A stretch of 64,000 bases of DNA. It comes from Adineta vaga. Taxonomy: Eukaryota > Rotifera. Position numbers and translations under genes: made by a program. Below the pieces are notes generated by a model. The model was not told the DNA's origin. It saw nothing but the letters and a program-made list of their open reading frames with translations, and did no database searches. Location of the stretch: assembly GCA_021613535.1 (NCBI GenBank), contig CP075494.1, positions 15,686,001-15,750,000 on the forward strand, written 5' to 3'. Each line of letters opens with the position of its first letter. Within the stretch, counting starts at the first letter, position 1. Of this stretch, positions 22,522 through 33,073 are shown piece after piece.

Positions 22522-25004
22522 ATGAAGAAACTAAATGATAGAAAAGAATTTGTTAAAGCACTTGATCTATTTGATAAACTGAAACATCAAACAATTCTAA
22601 CGGATAGAATTCTTCTTCAAGCGTTCAAAGCTTGCACTCAGTTAGGCTATCTCGAACGTGGTCAAATCATTCATAAAAATCTCTCAGATAGTTTATTGAA
22701 CAACAGTTACATTCAAACATCACTTATTAATTTTTATAGTAAGTCGATATTTTCTGACGACATAGAAATTAATCTTTATTACTTCCAGTGCAATGTGGCC
22801 GAGTAAACGATGCTCAACGTGTTTTTGATTCATCGGTTAAAAAGACACCAGTCCACTATGGTTCAATGATGAAAGGTAAACTGCTTGACGTGTTCGATTA
22901 TATTTGGAATTTCTTCTTATTTAGGTTTGATAAAAAATAAGAGGGCTGAAAAAGCAATCGAGCTCTTTTCAAGAATAAACAATCCAGGTGAAATCCACCT
23001 ATGTCTCTTGTTTAACAGTTGCGCTCATGTTCACACAAAACAAGCATTAGATTTTGGTAAGAAAGTGTGGTCAGAAATGTCATCAATTCATCATAAAAAT
23101 GAATTCGTTCTCAATTCTGCCTTCGATATGTTTGTCAAATGTGGTGATTTGGAAAATGCTGAGAATATATTCGCCAACAACAAACGCGTTGTAATCAGTT
23201 TTGGACAAATGATGAAATGCTATAATGAACATAGTATGCCTATGAAAACTATTGATCTTTATGAGAAAATGAAAGATGAAGATGTTGAAGCAAATTCGAT
23301 CATTTTTCTTCTTCTAATCGATGCTTGTGGTCAACTTGGAATCGAATCACGTTGTCGATCGATTGTCAATCAAATTCCATCTACAATGTTAAATGATTTC
23401 AAACTTCAAAATGCTCTAATTCACATGTGGGTAGGTAATATTCAAAAACGTAAGTTACTGGTATTCATTTATTGATTGATTTTTATCAAATGAAGGGCAA
23501 AGTGGGATGCGTGAATGAAGCTGAAAAGGTCTTTAAACGAATCGATCAACCAGATCATGTAACATACACTGCTATGAGTAAGTTGGTATTTTCTTCTGTA
23601 GTTTATCTTTTGTTTACTGATGACAATAGTTAATTCATATGGTTTGAATGGAATGGGACATGCTGCAATTGAACTTTATCATCAAATGCCATCAGAAATG
23701 ATTGTTGGCAAAACTTGTACTTGTATTTTGAATGCATGTTCACATGCAGGACTTGTTGATGAAGCTCGTGCAATTTTCTCCACAATTCAAATGAAAGATA
23801 AATGGATTTATACAGCCATGGTTCGTATATAGATCTCATTGGAAAATAAAGAACTATGGATGTGTTTATTTAGATCGATTGTTTAAGTCGATCATTTTTG
23901 TTCGATGAAGCAAAACAACTGATTGAAAAATATGAAAGTGACCAACCTCCTTACCTTCCTATGCACAGTAAGTTTTGCCGTTGATTTTTTTTAAATCCAT
24001 TCGAAAGTATATGTCGTAGTACAAATCAAAATCCAGTTCAGTTTTAAATCGAAGTAGTACACATTAAAATTTTGATTATTGCCACGCGAGATCGAAATTT
24101 CAATCTGTACTAGTTCGATTTAAAACTGAACTGGACTTCGATCTGTATTACGACATATATTTACCAATCTTTCATTGTCATCCTCATCGGAGCAGAAAAA
24201 GCTTATCCCACTTGGGATAGCAGAGGTAGTAAACCTTTGTTCTATTTTAGTGTCATTGTTATCCGGTGCTCGCAATCGAAACGATATATCTCTAGCAAGA
24301 CAAACAGTTCAACGAATGCGAGAACTATTTCATAATGCTGACAAATTTTTGGTATCAGCTTCGATACTCTTCACCAATACTCTTGCATCAACAGGAGAAC
24401 TAGAAGAAGCATCACAAATTAGATGGAATATGACTCAATCAGGTGCAAAAAAACAGATTGGTCTGTCTTGGACAGAATACAACGGTGAAATTGTGGTAAA
24501 TAAAAATGATTCTGTTGTTGTTTTTGTTTGGATGTGTGATTGAATTTTTCAGCAATTTCATGTTCAAGATCGATCTCATCCACGAACATCTGAATTATAT
24601 GATGAACTTAATCGATTGGAAAAGGAACTGATTGAACATGGTCATAAGTTTGATGCACGTTGGATAACACGTCCATTAATGCCTGATGCAACTGTTCAAT
24701 CGGTTCTAAATAGTCACAGTGAAAGATTGGCACTTGCATACAATTTCATTCAACGACCAGTTCCATCACGAATTCAAATCGTGAAGAATCTTCGTATTTG
24801 TGGTGATTGTCGTAAGTTACTCTTTTGTCATCCCTCCAGACTATTCTGGAGAGAAATTATGTATTTGAATATCGTTGTCTTTCTTTCATAGATGGTGCCA
24901 TCAAGTTGATCAGTAAAATTCGTCGATGCGAGATTATCGTTCGTGATGCAAATCGTATTCACCACTTTGCTGATGGAAAATGTTCATGTGATGATCATTT
25001 TTAA
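22522..25004 (+). CDS. DYW-type PPR protein B, N-terminus frameshifted
   Basis: Same family and exon plan as gene A without the internal exon duplication. The original ATG (22421) is followed within 15 bases by a run of three T where gene C has four (CACTTTAGG against CACTTTTAGG). That frame dies after about 21 codons, so translation would have to start at the internal ATG 22522 ([10 protein letters not shown]), losing the presumed targeting peptide. Downstream is intact: [72 protein letters not shown] split by the last intron, and the end [14 protein letters not shown] with TAA at 25002-25004. A 152-base MITE sits in the intron after the exon ending near 23967. It could be a cytosolic isoform or a decaying copy. 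Confidence 0.75.
24008..24159. mobile_element. MITE in an intron of PPR gene B
   Basis: The two ends are inverted copies: TATATGTCGTAGTACA at the left and TGTATTACGACATATA at the right. The shared inner arm CCAGTTCAGTTTTAAATCGA is inverted at 24111-24135. TA at both borders is consistent with a TA target duplication (Tc1/mariner-like). It is absent from the matching introns of A, C and D, so it inserted after the copies separated. No coding capacity. Confidence 0.8.
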
Positions 25005-25391
25005 TAAAAAAAATGTATTTTCTTGAAATTATCTTGTACTTTATTTCGTTTTACTACAACTTGGTTCTAATGTTTTCTTGAAATTTGTATGTGTTATTTT
25101 CTTTTAGCATAAGGGAACAAATGCACATATGAAAGCATGATAAATTATCAAAGATTTTGTCTATTCATTAACGATGATGAAATGTTTTATCGATAAGATC
25201 TTATGGGTGAAATATGAAAATTAAATGATGATATTTCAATCTTCTGAAAAATATTTGAGAATTCTTATCGATTTGAAATCCATGATAGAATTTATTTTTA
25301 AAAGAAGAAAAAAAGGAAAGTTTCATTTTTGTTGAATCATGTTTAAATAGAAACAATGAGCTTTAAAAGTTCTATATCTTTGAATTAATTT
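25005..25391. other. Spacer between PPR B and beta-2 copy 2
   Basis: The same spacer as 17621-18185 but shorter by 180 bases through loss between AAATTTGTA direct repeats. Convergent gene ends; no gene. Confidence 0.6.
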
Positions 25392-26333
25392 CTAAGCCAA
25401 TTCCATTGCTTCATGTGCTCCTGTTGTTGTTTTAACTTTTTCATTAACAATATCAAATTCAATCTTTTTCACATTTGTTGATAAAACTTCAGTTGTTCCT
25501 TTAGCTAATGTATAATCATTTTGTTTGTCTGATCGAACACCAACAATTTCATATGGTAGAAATTTATCCAATTTTTCTTTTGTTAAAACATACATATTGA
25601 TTTTACTTCCCGAAAATAAATCAGTTGTTGTTGATGCATATAAAGCATCTCGTGCTAATTGTTTCGCTTCATCTTCCTACAAAGATAAACATTTATTTAC
25701 AAAATAAAGAGAAAACAGCTTACGGTCATATTTTCTTTGAAACGATCTTCAATAACAGATAATGATGTATATCCACCTGAACCTGAAGCAATAAATGGAA
25801 GGAATGCAATACTTCCATGTGGATGAACAGTTGCAATATGAGAACCAGTTACATCAACACCAACAATAATTAAATAAGCACCGAGATGACCTTGATATCT
25901 AAATGAAAGAAGAAAATTCAATTTTAACCATGAACAAATGAAAAACAAACCGGAAAAGATGTTGTTGAATTTTTCTAACAGCAGTTGCAACACGAACTTG
26001 TCGATCTTGATTTAATTTCAATAGTTCAAGTTGAGATTCAAGTAAACGTGTTTGAAAATCACAATCAGCTGATGTACCGGCACCAAGTGCATAAATATTA
26101 TCTGATAAACGATGAATTTTCAAGACATTATCATCAAATATGATGTTTCCAGCAGTACATCGACTATCAGCAGCAATAACAACACCATCCTTTGAATTCA
26201 AAATTCATTTATTTCTTATTAAATAACTTTATTCGACATACTTTGTATGTAATTGCAGCAATGGTCGTACCAGTCTTATGAATTTTACCAGGTAAAACAC
26301 CATTGCTCAATAAAAGTTCATTTCTAAATGAAA
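25392..26333 (-). pseudogene. PSMB7: 20S proteasome beta-2 (PSMB7-type) copy 2, lacks exon 1
   Basis: Exons 2-5 match copy 1 almost base for base. The Thr1 context is intact (KTGTTIAAITYK), as are DSRCTAGN, GVDVTGSHIATVHPHG and the full last exon (EDEAKQLARDALYASTTTDL then YVLTKEKLDKFLPYEIVGV) to TAA 25392-25394. Sequence homology ends inside intron 1 at about 26364. There the unit-3 spacer (ATCAAATGTGTGATCC) begins, so exon 1 with the start codon and the N-terminal PTGGFVFDNCRR is missing. Expression could only come from a new upstream exon or an internal start. The propeptide is needed for assembly in this family, so this copy is probably non-functional unless rescued. Confidence 0.85.
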
Positions 26334-26365
26334 ACAATTGAAAATGAAAGAAAATCGATGAATTA

Positions 26366-29300
26366 TCGATCAAATGTGTGATCCTCATTCGACTATTCAT
26401 ATGAATCATTAAATCGCTTCACACAGAACTAGAACAATATGTTACTTGAATCTATTTTACTATAGTATTAACTTTGTTGTTGTTATCAGAAGAAAAGACT
26501 TCCTGTGTTCATGATATAATTAAAGAAGAGTTTCTTTTCTCATTTATTCAATGATGAGATGTACATAGTAAACATTACATCGTCATAATCAATACAATAC
26601 TTATTTCTTTTCGCATATGAAACAACTACAACCATCGTACAGAGAAGAAACAGAAGACAACAATTCAATTGTATCTTCCCACTTCTGTTGCTCTTCTTTT
26701 GATTTTATTAACAGTAACTATATACGTTTCTACCATAAATAAGATTGTTTTTCGCATTTACACTTTTCGATTATGTTAAATTAAGTTTTCTTATTACTGG
26801 AAATGGTTGATCAAAGTGAAGATAAAGATAAATACATGAAATAACAAAGAGAAGGATTATTTAACTATATATTGCTTATTCTCATTTTGTCTTTTACTAA
26901 CGACCTCTATTAATATGAAAAGTATTTTACATAGATAGATATGAATGATTTGTATCGAACTATTAAAAGCAAATTAGATTTGAGAAGAAAAAGAAAAATT
27001 GAATGAACCTTTCCCTGTCTGAACTAAATGTGTTATGATCAAAAATGAAAATGGTTTTTAAAATTGAAATTTAACATGATTAGTTTCTTTGATTGATCAT
27101 TCTCACTTTGTCTATAGGAATAACAAAAGAGCGAAGAAGAAAAATTCGAAAATAATTAAATTTCTTACATAATGATTCATCAGATAAAATCAATTGAAAG
27201 ATTATTTTATTTACTGTTTTAGATGATTACCACTTTTAGGGTTATCTCTCATCATACAAAATCAAAATGTATCGATCTACTACGTACAATAACCACTTCA
27301 AACCAGACAAATATTGACATTGAAATGAAGAAACTAAATGATAGAAAAGAATTTGTTAAAGCACTTGATCTATTTGATAAACTGAAACATCAAACAATTC
27401 TAACGGATAGAATTCTTCTTCAAGCGTTCAAAGCTTGCACTCAGTTAGGCTATCTCGAACGTGGTCAAATCATTCATAAAAATCTCTCAGATAGTTTATT
27501 GAACAACAGTTACATTCAAACAACACTGATCAGTTTTTATAGTAAGTTTATGTTATTTCACGAAATCAAAATTAATCTTTGTTACTTCCAGTGCAATGCG
27601 GTCGAGTAAACGATGCTCAACATGTTTTTGATTTATCGAAGAAGAAAACATTAATGCATTATGGTGCAATGATGAAAGGTAAATTCATTAATGCTTTGGA
27701 TTACATCTGGAATTTCGTCCTATATAGGTTTGATAAAAAATAAGAGGGCTGACAAAGCAATTGAACTCTTTTCAAAAAATACTAATCCAGATGGAATTCT
27801 CCTTTGTCTCTTGTTCAACAGTTGTGCTCATGTTCAGACAAAACAAGCATTAGATTTTGGTAAGAAAGTTTGGTCACAAATGTCATCAATTCATCATAAA
27901 AATAAATACATTCTCACTTCTGCCTTTGATATGTTTGTCAAATGTGGTGATATGGAAAATGCAGAGAATGTATTTGCCAAAAAGAAACGCATTGTAATTG
28001 ATTATGGACAAATGATGAAATGTTATAATGAACATAGTATGCCTATGAAAACTATCGATCTGTATGACAAAATGAAAGATGAAGATGTTGAAGCAAATTC
28101 GATCATTTTTCTTCTTCTAATCGATGCTTGTGGTCAACTTGGAATCGAATCACGTTGTCGATCGATTGTCAATCAAATTCCATCTACGATGTTAAATGAT
28201 TTCAAACTTCAAAATGCTCTAATTCACATGTGGGTAAGTAATATTCAAAAATGTAAGTCACTAGTATTTATTTATTTGTAATTTATATTCGAAACAAAGG
28301 GCAAAGCAGGATGTGTAAATGAAGCGAGAGAGGTTTTTGAGCAAATCGATCAACCAGATCATGTAACATACACTGCTATGAGTAAGTTGGTATTTTCTTC
28401 TGTAGTTTATCTTTTGTTTACTGATGACAATAGTTAATTCATATGGTTTGAATGGAATGGGCCATGATGCTATTGAACTTTATCATCGAATGCCATCAAA
28501 GATGATCGATGAAAAAACTTATACTTGTATTTTGAATGCATGTTCACATTCAGGACTTGTTGATGAAGCTCGGACAATTTTCTCCACAATTCAAATGAAA
28601 GATGAGTGGATTTATACAGCCATGGTTCGTATATAGATCTCATTGGAAAATAAAGAACTATGGATGTGTTTATTTAGATCGATTGTTTAAGTCGATCATT
28701 TTTGTTCGATGAAGCAAAACAATTGATTGAAGAATATGAACGTCATCAAGCTCCTTCTCTTCCGATATATAGTAAGTGTTTTGCATTGATTTTTTCCAAA
28801 TCTGCTCAAAAGTATAATAATCACTATTTCCTTGTAATTTTCATCTCAAGTACTATAAATATAAAAGTTTCGTTCATTTTTAGTTTCATTGTTATCAGGG
28901 GCTCGCAATCGAAATAATGCATCCTTAGCAAGACAAACAGTTCATCGAATACGAGAATTATTTCACAATGGTGACGAATCTTTGGTACCAGCTTCGATAC
29001 TCTTTACTAATACTTTAGCATCAGCAGGAGAACTAGAAGAAGCATCACAAATTAGATGGAGTTTGAGTCAATCAGGTGCAAAAAAACAGATTGGTCTGGC
29101 TTGGACAGAATACAACGATGAAATTGCGGTAAATAAAAGTGATTCTGTTGTTTATTGTAGTTGAATGTTTGATTGAATTTTTTAGCAATTTCGTGCTCAC
29201 GATCAATCTCATCCACGAACATCTGAATTATATGATGAACTTGATCGATTGGAAAAGGAACTGATTGAACATGGTCATAAGTTTGATGCAAGTTGGATAA

Positions 29301-29730
29301 CACGCCCTTTGATGGCTGGTGAAACTGTTCAATCGGTTCTAAATAGTCACAGTGAAAGATTGGCACTTGCATTCAATTTCATTCAACGACCAATTCCATC
29401 ACGAATTCAAATCGTGAAGAACCTTCGTATTTGTGGTGATTGTCGTAAGTTACTCTTTTGTCATCCCTCCAGACTATTCTGGAGAGAAATTATGTAGTTG
29501 AATATCATTGTCTTTCTTTCATAGATGGTGCCATCAAGTTGATCAGTAAAATTCGTCGATGCGAGATTATCGTTCGTGATGCAAATCGTATTCACCATTT
29601 TTCTGATGGAAAATGTACATGTAATGATCATTTTTAATAAAAAAAATGTATTTTCTTGAAATTATCTTGTATTTTATTTTGTTTTACTACAACTGGGTTC
29701 TAATGGTTTCTGGAAATTTATATGTGTTAT
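26366..29730. repeat. Tandem segmental duplication, unit 3 (spacer + PPR gene C)
   Basis: It begins at the breakpoint in beta-2 intron 1, at the equivalent of 21563 in unit 2, and copies the spacer and PPR gene. Homology ends shortly after the PPR 3' end, at about 29730 after GTGTTATTTTCTTTTA. The spacer is almost identical to unit 2 for 850 bases, so this duplication is recent. There is no beta-2 gene in this unit. Confidence 0.82.
27223..29637 (+). CDS. DYW-type PPR protein C, intact copy (about 630 aa)
   Basis: Best-preserved member, with the family's nine-exon plan and no frame break found. The start [15 protein letters not shown] is basic and fits a mitochondrial presequence. PPR segments include [69 protein letters not shown] and [18 protein letters not shown]. 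The E region runs through [14 protein letters not shown] and [15 protein letters not shown]. The DYW domain shows [22 protein letters not shown] (zinc His and catalytic Glu), [11 protein letters not shown] plus H after the intron (zinc cysteines), [18 protein letters not shown] and the end [14 protein letters not shown]. The final triplet is DHF. In plants such proteins edit organellar transcripts; the rotifer target is unknown. Confidence 0.88.
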
Positions 29731-30438
29731 TTTCTTTTAAAGTTTTATTTCCTCTACTGAAAGGAGGATAATGCGTCAAGCAGATATTACGGAAAAAGCT
29801 ATTTGATTTTCATTCGTGTTTTTGTTCATTCATTCTTTAATCAATATGTACTAACAATGGTTGTCGATGAAGCTTTATCAAACGGTAATGGGGGTTGAGG
29901 AACTCGAATCTGATGTGAACTTAGTTAAACTCTACAAATGCAATGCATGATAGTAGTACAGAAGACTGTTTTTATGAAAAGAGCTGATGTGAGTGCGACC
30001 TTTGACGCTCATTACTTGTTAATCAATTGTCTCAATAAGGATCAAGCTTTGAAAAAACCAAATGAATGTTGTTGCTCGGAAATTAGTAATAATTTACTAT
30101 AAATGAATACATCAGCCATACTATCTAGAGAAATTCCATTGGACATTATTGAGTAAGAGTAAGAGCACAGTTTATGTTTGGTAGACTCTTGTCGACGAGA
30201 AAGAAAATACTTTCTTTTGTCTCTTCCATAAATATTGTTCATTTAGTAGTATTCAAAGCAGACAAAAACTGTCAAAATACTAATTTTATATAATTTGAAG
30301 CAGTTGATCAAATGCTTACAAACATCTTCCGAAAAGTTGCAGTAAAATACACTTATTTGTGTCAAAACGGATGTGCTAGTAAAAATTATATTATAGGGAA
30401 CTATAGAAACGGCTAGCCGTGAGTGGCCGACCGGAGGT
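29638..30438. other. Intergenic, no gene seen
   Basis: The duplicated unit ends near 29730. The rest is unique, with a few GC-richer words (GGTAATGGGGGTTGAGG near 29885) but no open frame with recognisable features. Confidence 0.45.
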
Positions 30439-31685
30439 TCAAGGAACAAAGGATAAAATAAAAGTAAGTGTTCTATTCCAAGATTTTGAAGAAACATTGA
30501 GATGAACAAAATGATCTTCACCATCAACAATGACTCGCGTACAATTATCACCAGCAATCTTTGCTTGTTCAGCAGAAGTTATTGTTTGACTAACAGATAC
30601 TGTAATATCTGCTGATCCAGTAATTGCTTGTATCGGTACTCCTAATGGTAAAAATTGACTTGGATACTGCATTCTTAACAAAACGAAATATTTCCCATCA
30701 TAAAAACAATGAAGTTTTAAACATACTTAACAGTTACATTACTCGAAGCTGCTAGTGATGATAGTATATATCTTTCTGGAAATATTGCATAATTTCCACC
30801 GAGAAATGAAATCACCGCTCCAGATCCTGTTTCATCAGCTTGATCACATCCATCCCACATATTATTCACACCTGCTTGAGTAACAAGAGCTATTGGACGA
30901 AGTGGATTGATACTATATCCAGGTTGATTTGGTGTTAATCAAAAACGTCCAGTAACATAACCACCCAATTGTCCACCAGCTGAATGACCAACAACGATAA
31001 CTCGATCACTTTGAAAACCTTGTTCTCGAGCAATACTTCGAAGAAGATCTGTTCCATTGGATACATCGTAAAATGTATTCGGATAACCACCTTGATTTCC
31101 AAACGAACGATAATCTAAATTACAAACAACAATATTAAAACGAAGAAGATCATTGGCGACAGCATCTTCTATTGAACGATTAATTATTGATCTCCAAAAT
31201 CCACCATGAATGAGAAGAACTACTAGATGAACGTAAGGACCTTTCGGTAAATGACAATCAATCACTTGAATAGGATCAGGTCCATACTGATAAGCAACGC
31301 ATTTATCATCATTCGGATACAATCCACCTATCCATAAAGGAAAAAACCCATTTCTCTCAATCACACGTGCTTCAGTTCGTACCTTCACATGGACCAAAAT
31401 CAGTCTTATTCGTATGTTGTTTTTGAATACGAGTTGTTGAAGCTAAGAGAAGTAAGATTATCTTACGCGATACTTTAGAATTATATTATGTACCTGAAGA
31501 ATGAGTATCATTTATATTGCTTTGATAGATCATCGTAATTGATTTGGGATCTAATGAGTTCGGATATTATAAGCAGAGTTCTATACACAAATACCTTGAT
31601 TAAGTCTATTCGTTTTCCTTGCTGATACATATGAAACGATCGATACAATTAAAATCATACTGATCAACGTATAACTCATGTTCAT
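30439..31685 (-). pseudogene. Secreted alpha/beta-hydrolase (esterase/lipase type) with an in-frame TGA
   Basis: Exon 1 starts at 31685 with the signal peptide MNMSYTLISMILIVSIVSYVSA. A short second exon (STTRIQKQHTNKTDFGPCEG) joins by a 56-base intron to GGLYPNDDKCVAYQYGPDP. The hydrolase core has the oxyanion-hole HGG (LLIHGGFW), the nucleophile elbow VVGHSAGGQLGGYV, the acid in ITGSADITVS and the catalytic His in VDGEDHFVHL, so all triad members are present. One TGA at 30939-30941 follows GGYVTGRF, with the frame open on both sides (LTPNQPGYSINPLRP). A single TGG-to-TGA change would explain it. Substrate unknown; the motif set is like bacterial and kynurenine-formamidase-like esterases. 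A sequencing error would restore an active enzyme. Confidence 0.7.
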
Positions 31686-32025
31686 CTAAATTTTTCATAT
31701 ATAACAATGCAAATGTAATTTTAACTTCATTTAGAACAGAAATATACTTACTTTATTAATAAACTATGTATTTTGTTGACAAATAATTTTTTAATTTCTG
31801 TTGTTATTAGTCGAAATGAAAAAAGAAGAATGTAATTCAATGATAGTAACGACCTTTCTAATATGAGTAACAAAAATAGGGTTAGTATGATATTACTTTT
31901 TAAAAAATCCTTTGAAATATGAGAAGGGAATCAATCCAGATGTGAGTTTTTTTAAGACTACACTAAAACGAGATAGTCCTTTTATTCTTTGATAGACAGA
32001 GTGAAAAGTTTGAAGATATATAGAA
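31686..32025. other. Spacer between hydrolase and GPCR relic
   Basis: Sits upstream of the hydrolase start and downstream of the GPCR stop. No recognisable signal. Confidence 0.35.
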
Positions 32026-33073
32026 TCAATTATTTTGCTCTATTGATCGATTGAATGTTTGTTGACCATGTTGTAAAACTGATAACGGATGCGCGTGATT
32101 TTGAATTGGTTTTATTCGACGATAACATTGTTGAAAAATTTTGAGAAATTCTTTACGAAAAACTGTTCCAGTCAATGTATATAAATAGAAGGTTGATGAA
32201 TGAGCAAAATAAGGTATAATACCAAAAAATCGACTGGCTACATTTTCTTGTGCAATTCGAAGTGTATCTTTAACAAAATAACTTGTAAATGATAGATAAA
32301 GTTGGCTAATTGAGACTGGCAATGTAAAGAAAATAATCACAAATACTTGAGCTGTTAACATACGTAGAAGTTGTGTATCTGTTCGTCGAACAATATGATT
32401 TGTTTCACTATTGACCGGTAAAATTGCACGTCGTTCTCGTAAATGTTTCAATGTTAATAAACCAAAGAAAAGCATCATTGATGATGGTACTAATGAATAT
32501 GTAACAATATTCCACAAAGGTGAAAATGTTCCATAAACACCTCTTTGTGGATTACATAATGTAGTTATTTGTCCAAATCGATCACGACCAATATTGATTT
32601 CATGATATACAATCATATGAACATGTCCAAGAAAAAGAATCAAACTTGTGATACCAACAATCATTCGTGCATTTTTTAATGAACTTAAACGACGGATACG
32701 TGCATTTGATGAACTATGAAAAAATCGATCAATACAAGCCATTACAATCAACCAAATTGATATCGCACGTGTTACATATAAAGTAAATAATTGTATTCGA
32801 CAAATTCCAACATTATAATTTGCAACATCACGATTAAAATTTACAGCAATAAGACGCATTGGTTTAATGATAAATATTGTCATTAAACTAATACACGATG
32901 ATCAAAAAAAAGTAAACAGCACATGGTTCACGACGTAAAGATGCACGAGTAAAAATTTAGACATTAAATAATAAACTAATTCCACCTGGAATAATATTTA
33001 AAGTTGAAAGAACTAAAACAATCATTGCTGTTGCTTGATTTAATTCATTGATAGTTGCATTTATGGACGACAT
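32026..33073 (-). pseudogene. Rhodopsin-like GPCR with early stop and frameshift
   Basis: The start at 33073 gives MSSINATINELNQATAMIVL, an N-glycosylatable N-terminus running into helix 1 (LSTLNIIPGGISLLFNV). A TAA at 32957-32959 interrupts loop 1, and a poly-T run near 32903-32910 shifts the frame before helix 2. From 32883 onward the frame is open for 285 codons: CRIQLFTLYVTRAISIWLIV (helix 3), ACIDRFFHSS (DRY equivalent), helices 4-6 and FFGIIPYFAHSSTFYLYTLT (helix 7), with a basic tail KEFLKIFQQCYRRIK. Two disablements close together suggest a recent pseudogene; a homopolymer error could account for one of them. Confidence 0.7.

Larger units (their letters stand above)
21236..26366. repeat. 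Tandem segmental duplication, unit 2
   Basis: Homologous to unit 1 from its spacer to intron 1 of the beta-2 gene, where it is cut at about 26364-26370 and joined directly to unit 3. Beta-2 and its 3' flank here are almost identical to unit 1 (few substitutions over a kilobase), although the PPR genes of the two units differ much more. This mosaic implies recent gene conversion or a second duplication round covering only part of the unit. Confidence 0.8.

Noticed and set aside
24175-24543. Plus-strand frame opening upstream of the PPR B exon
   Set aside because: It reads through intron sequence into a true exon. The spliced family structure explains the coding part, and the first 25 codons have no counterpart in the other copies.
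30939-30941. Possible selenocysteine at the hydrolase TGA
   Set aside because: The codon is not at an active-site position, no stem-loop element was evident downstream, and the family uses Ser. A nonsense mutation or error is simpler.
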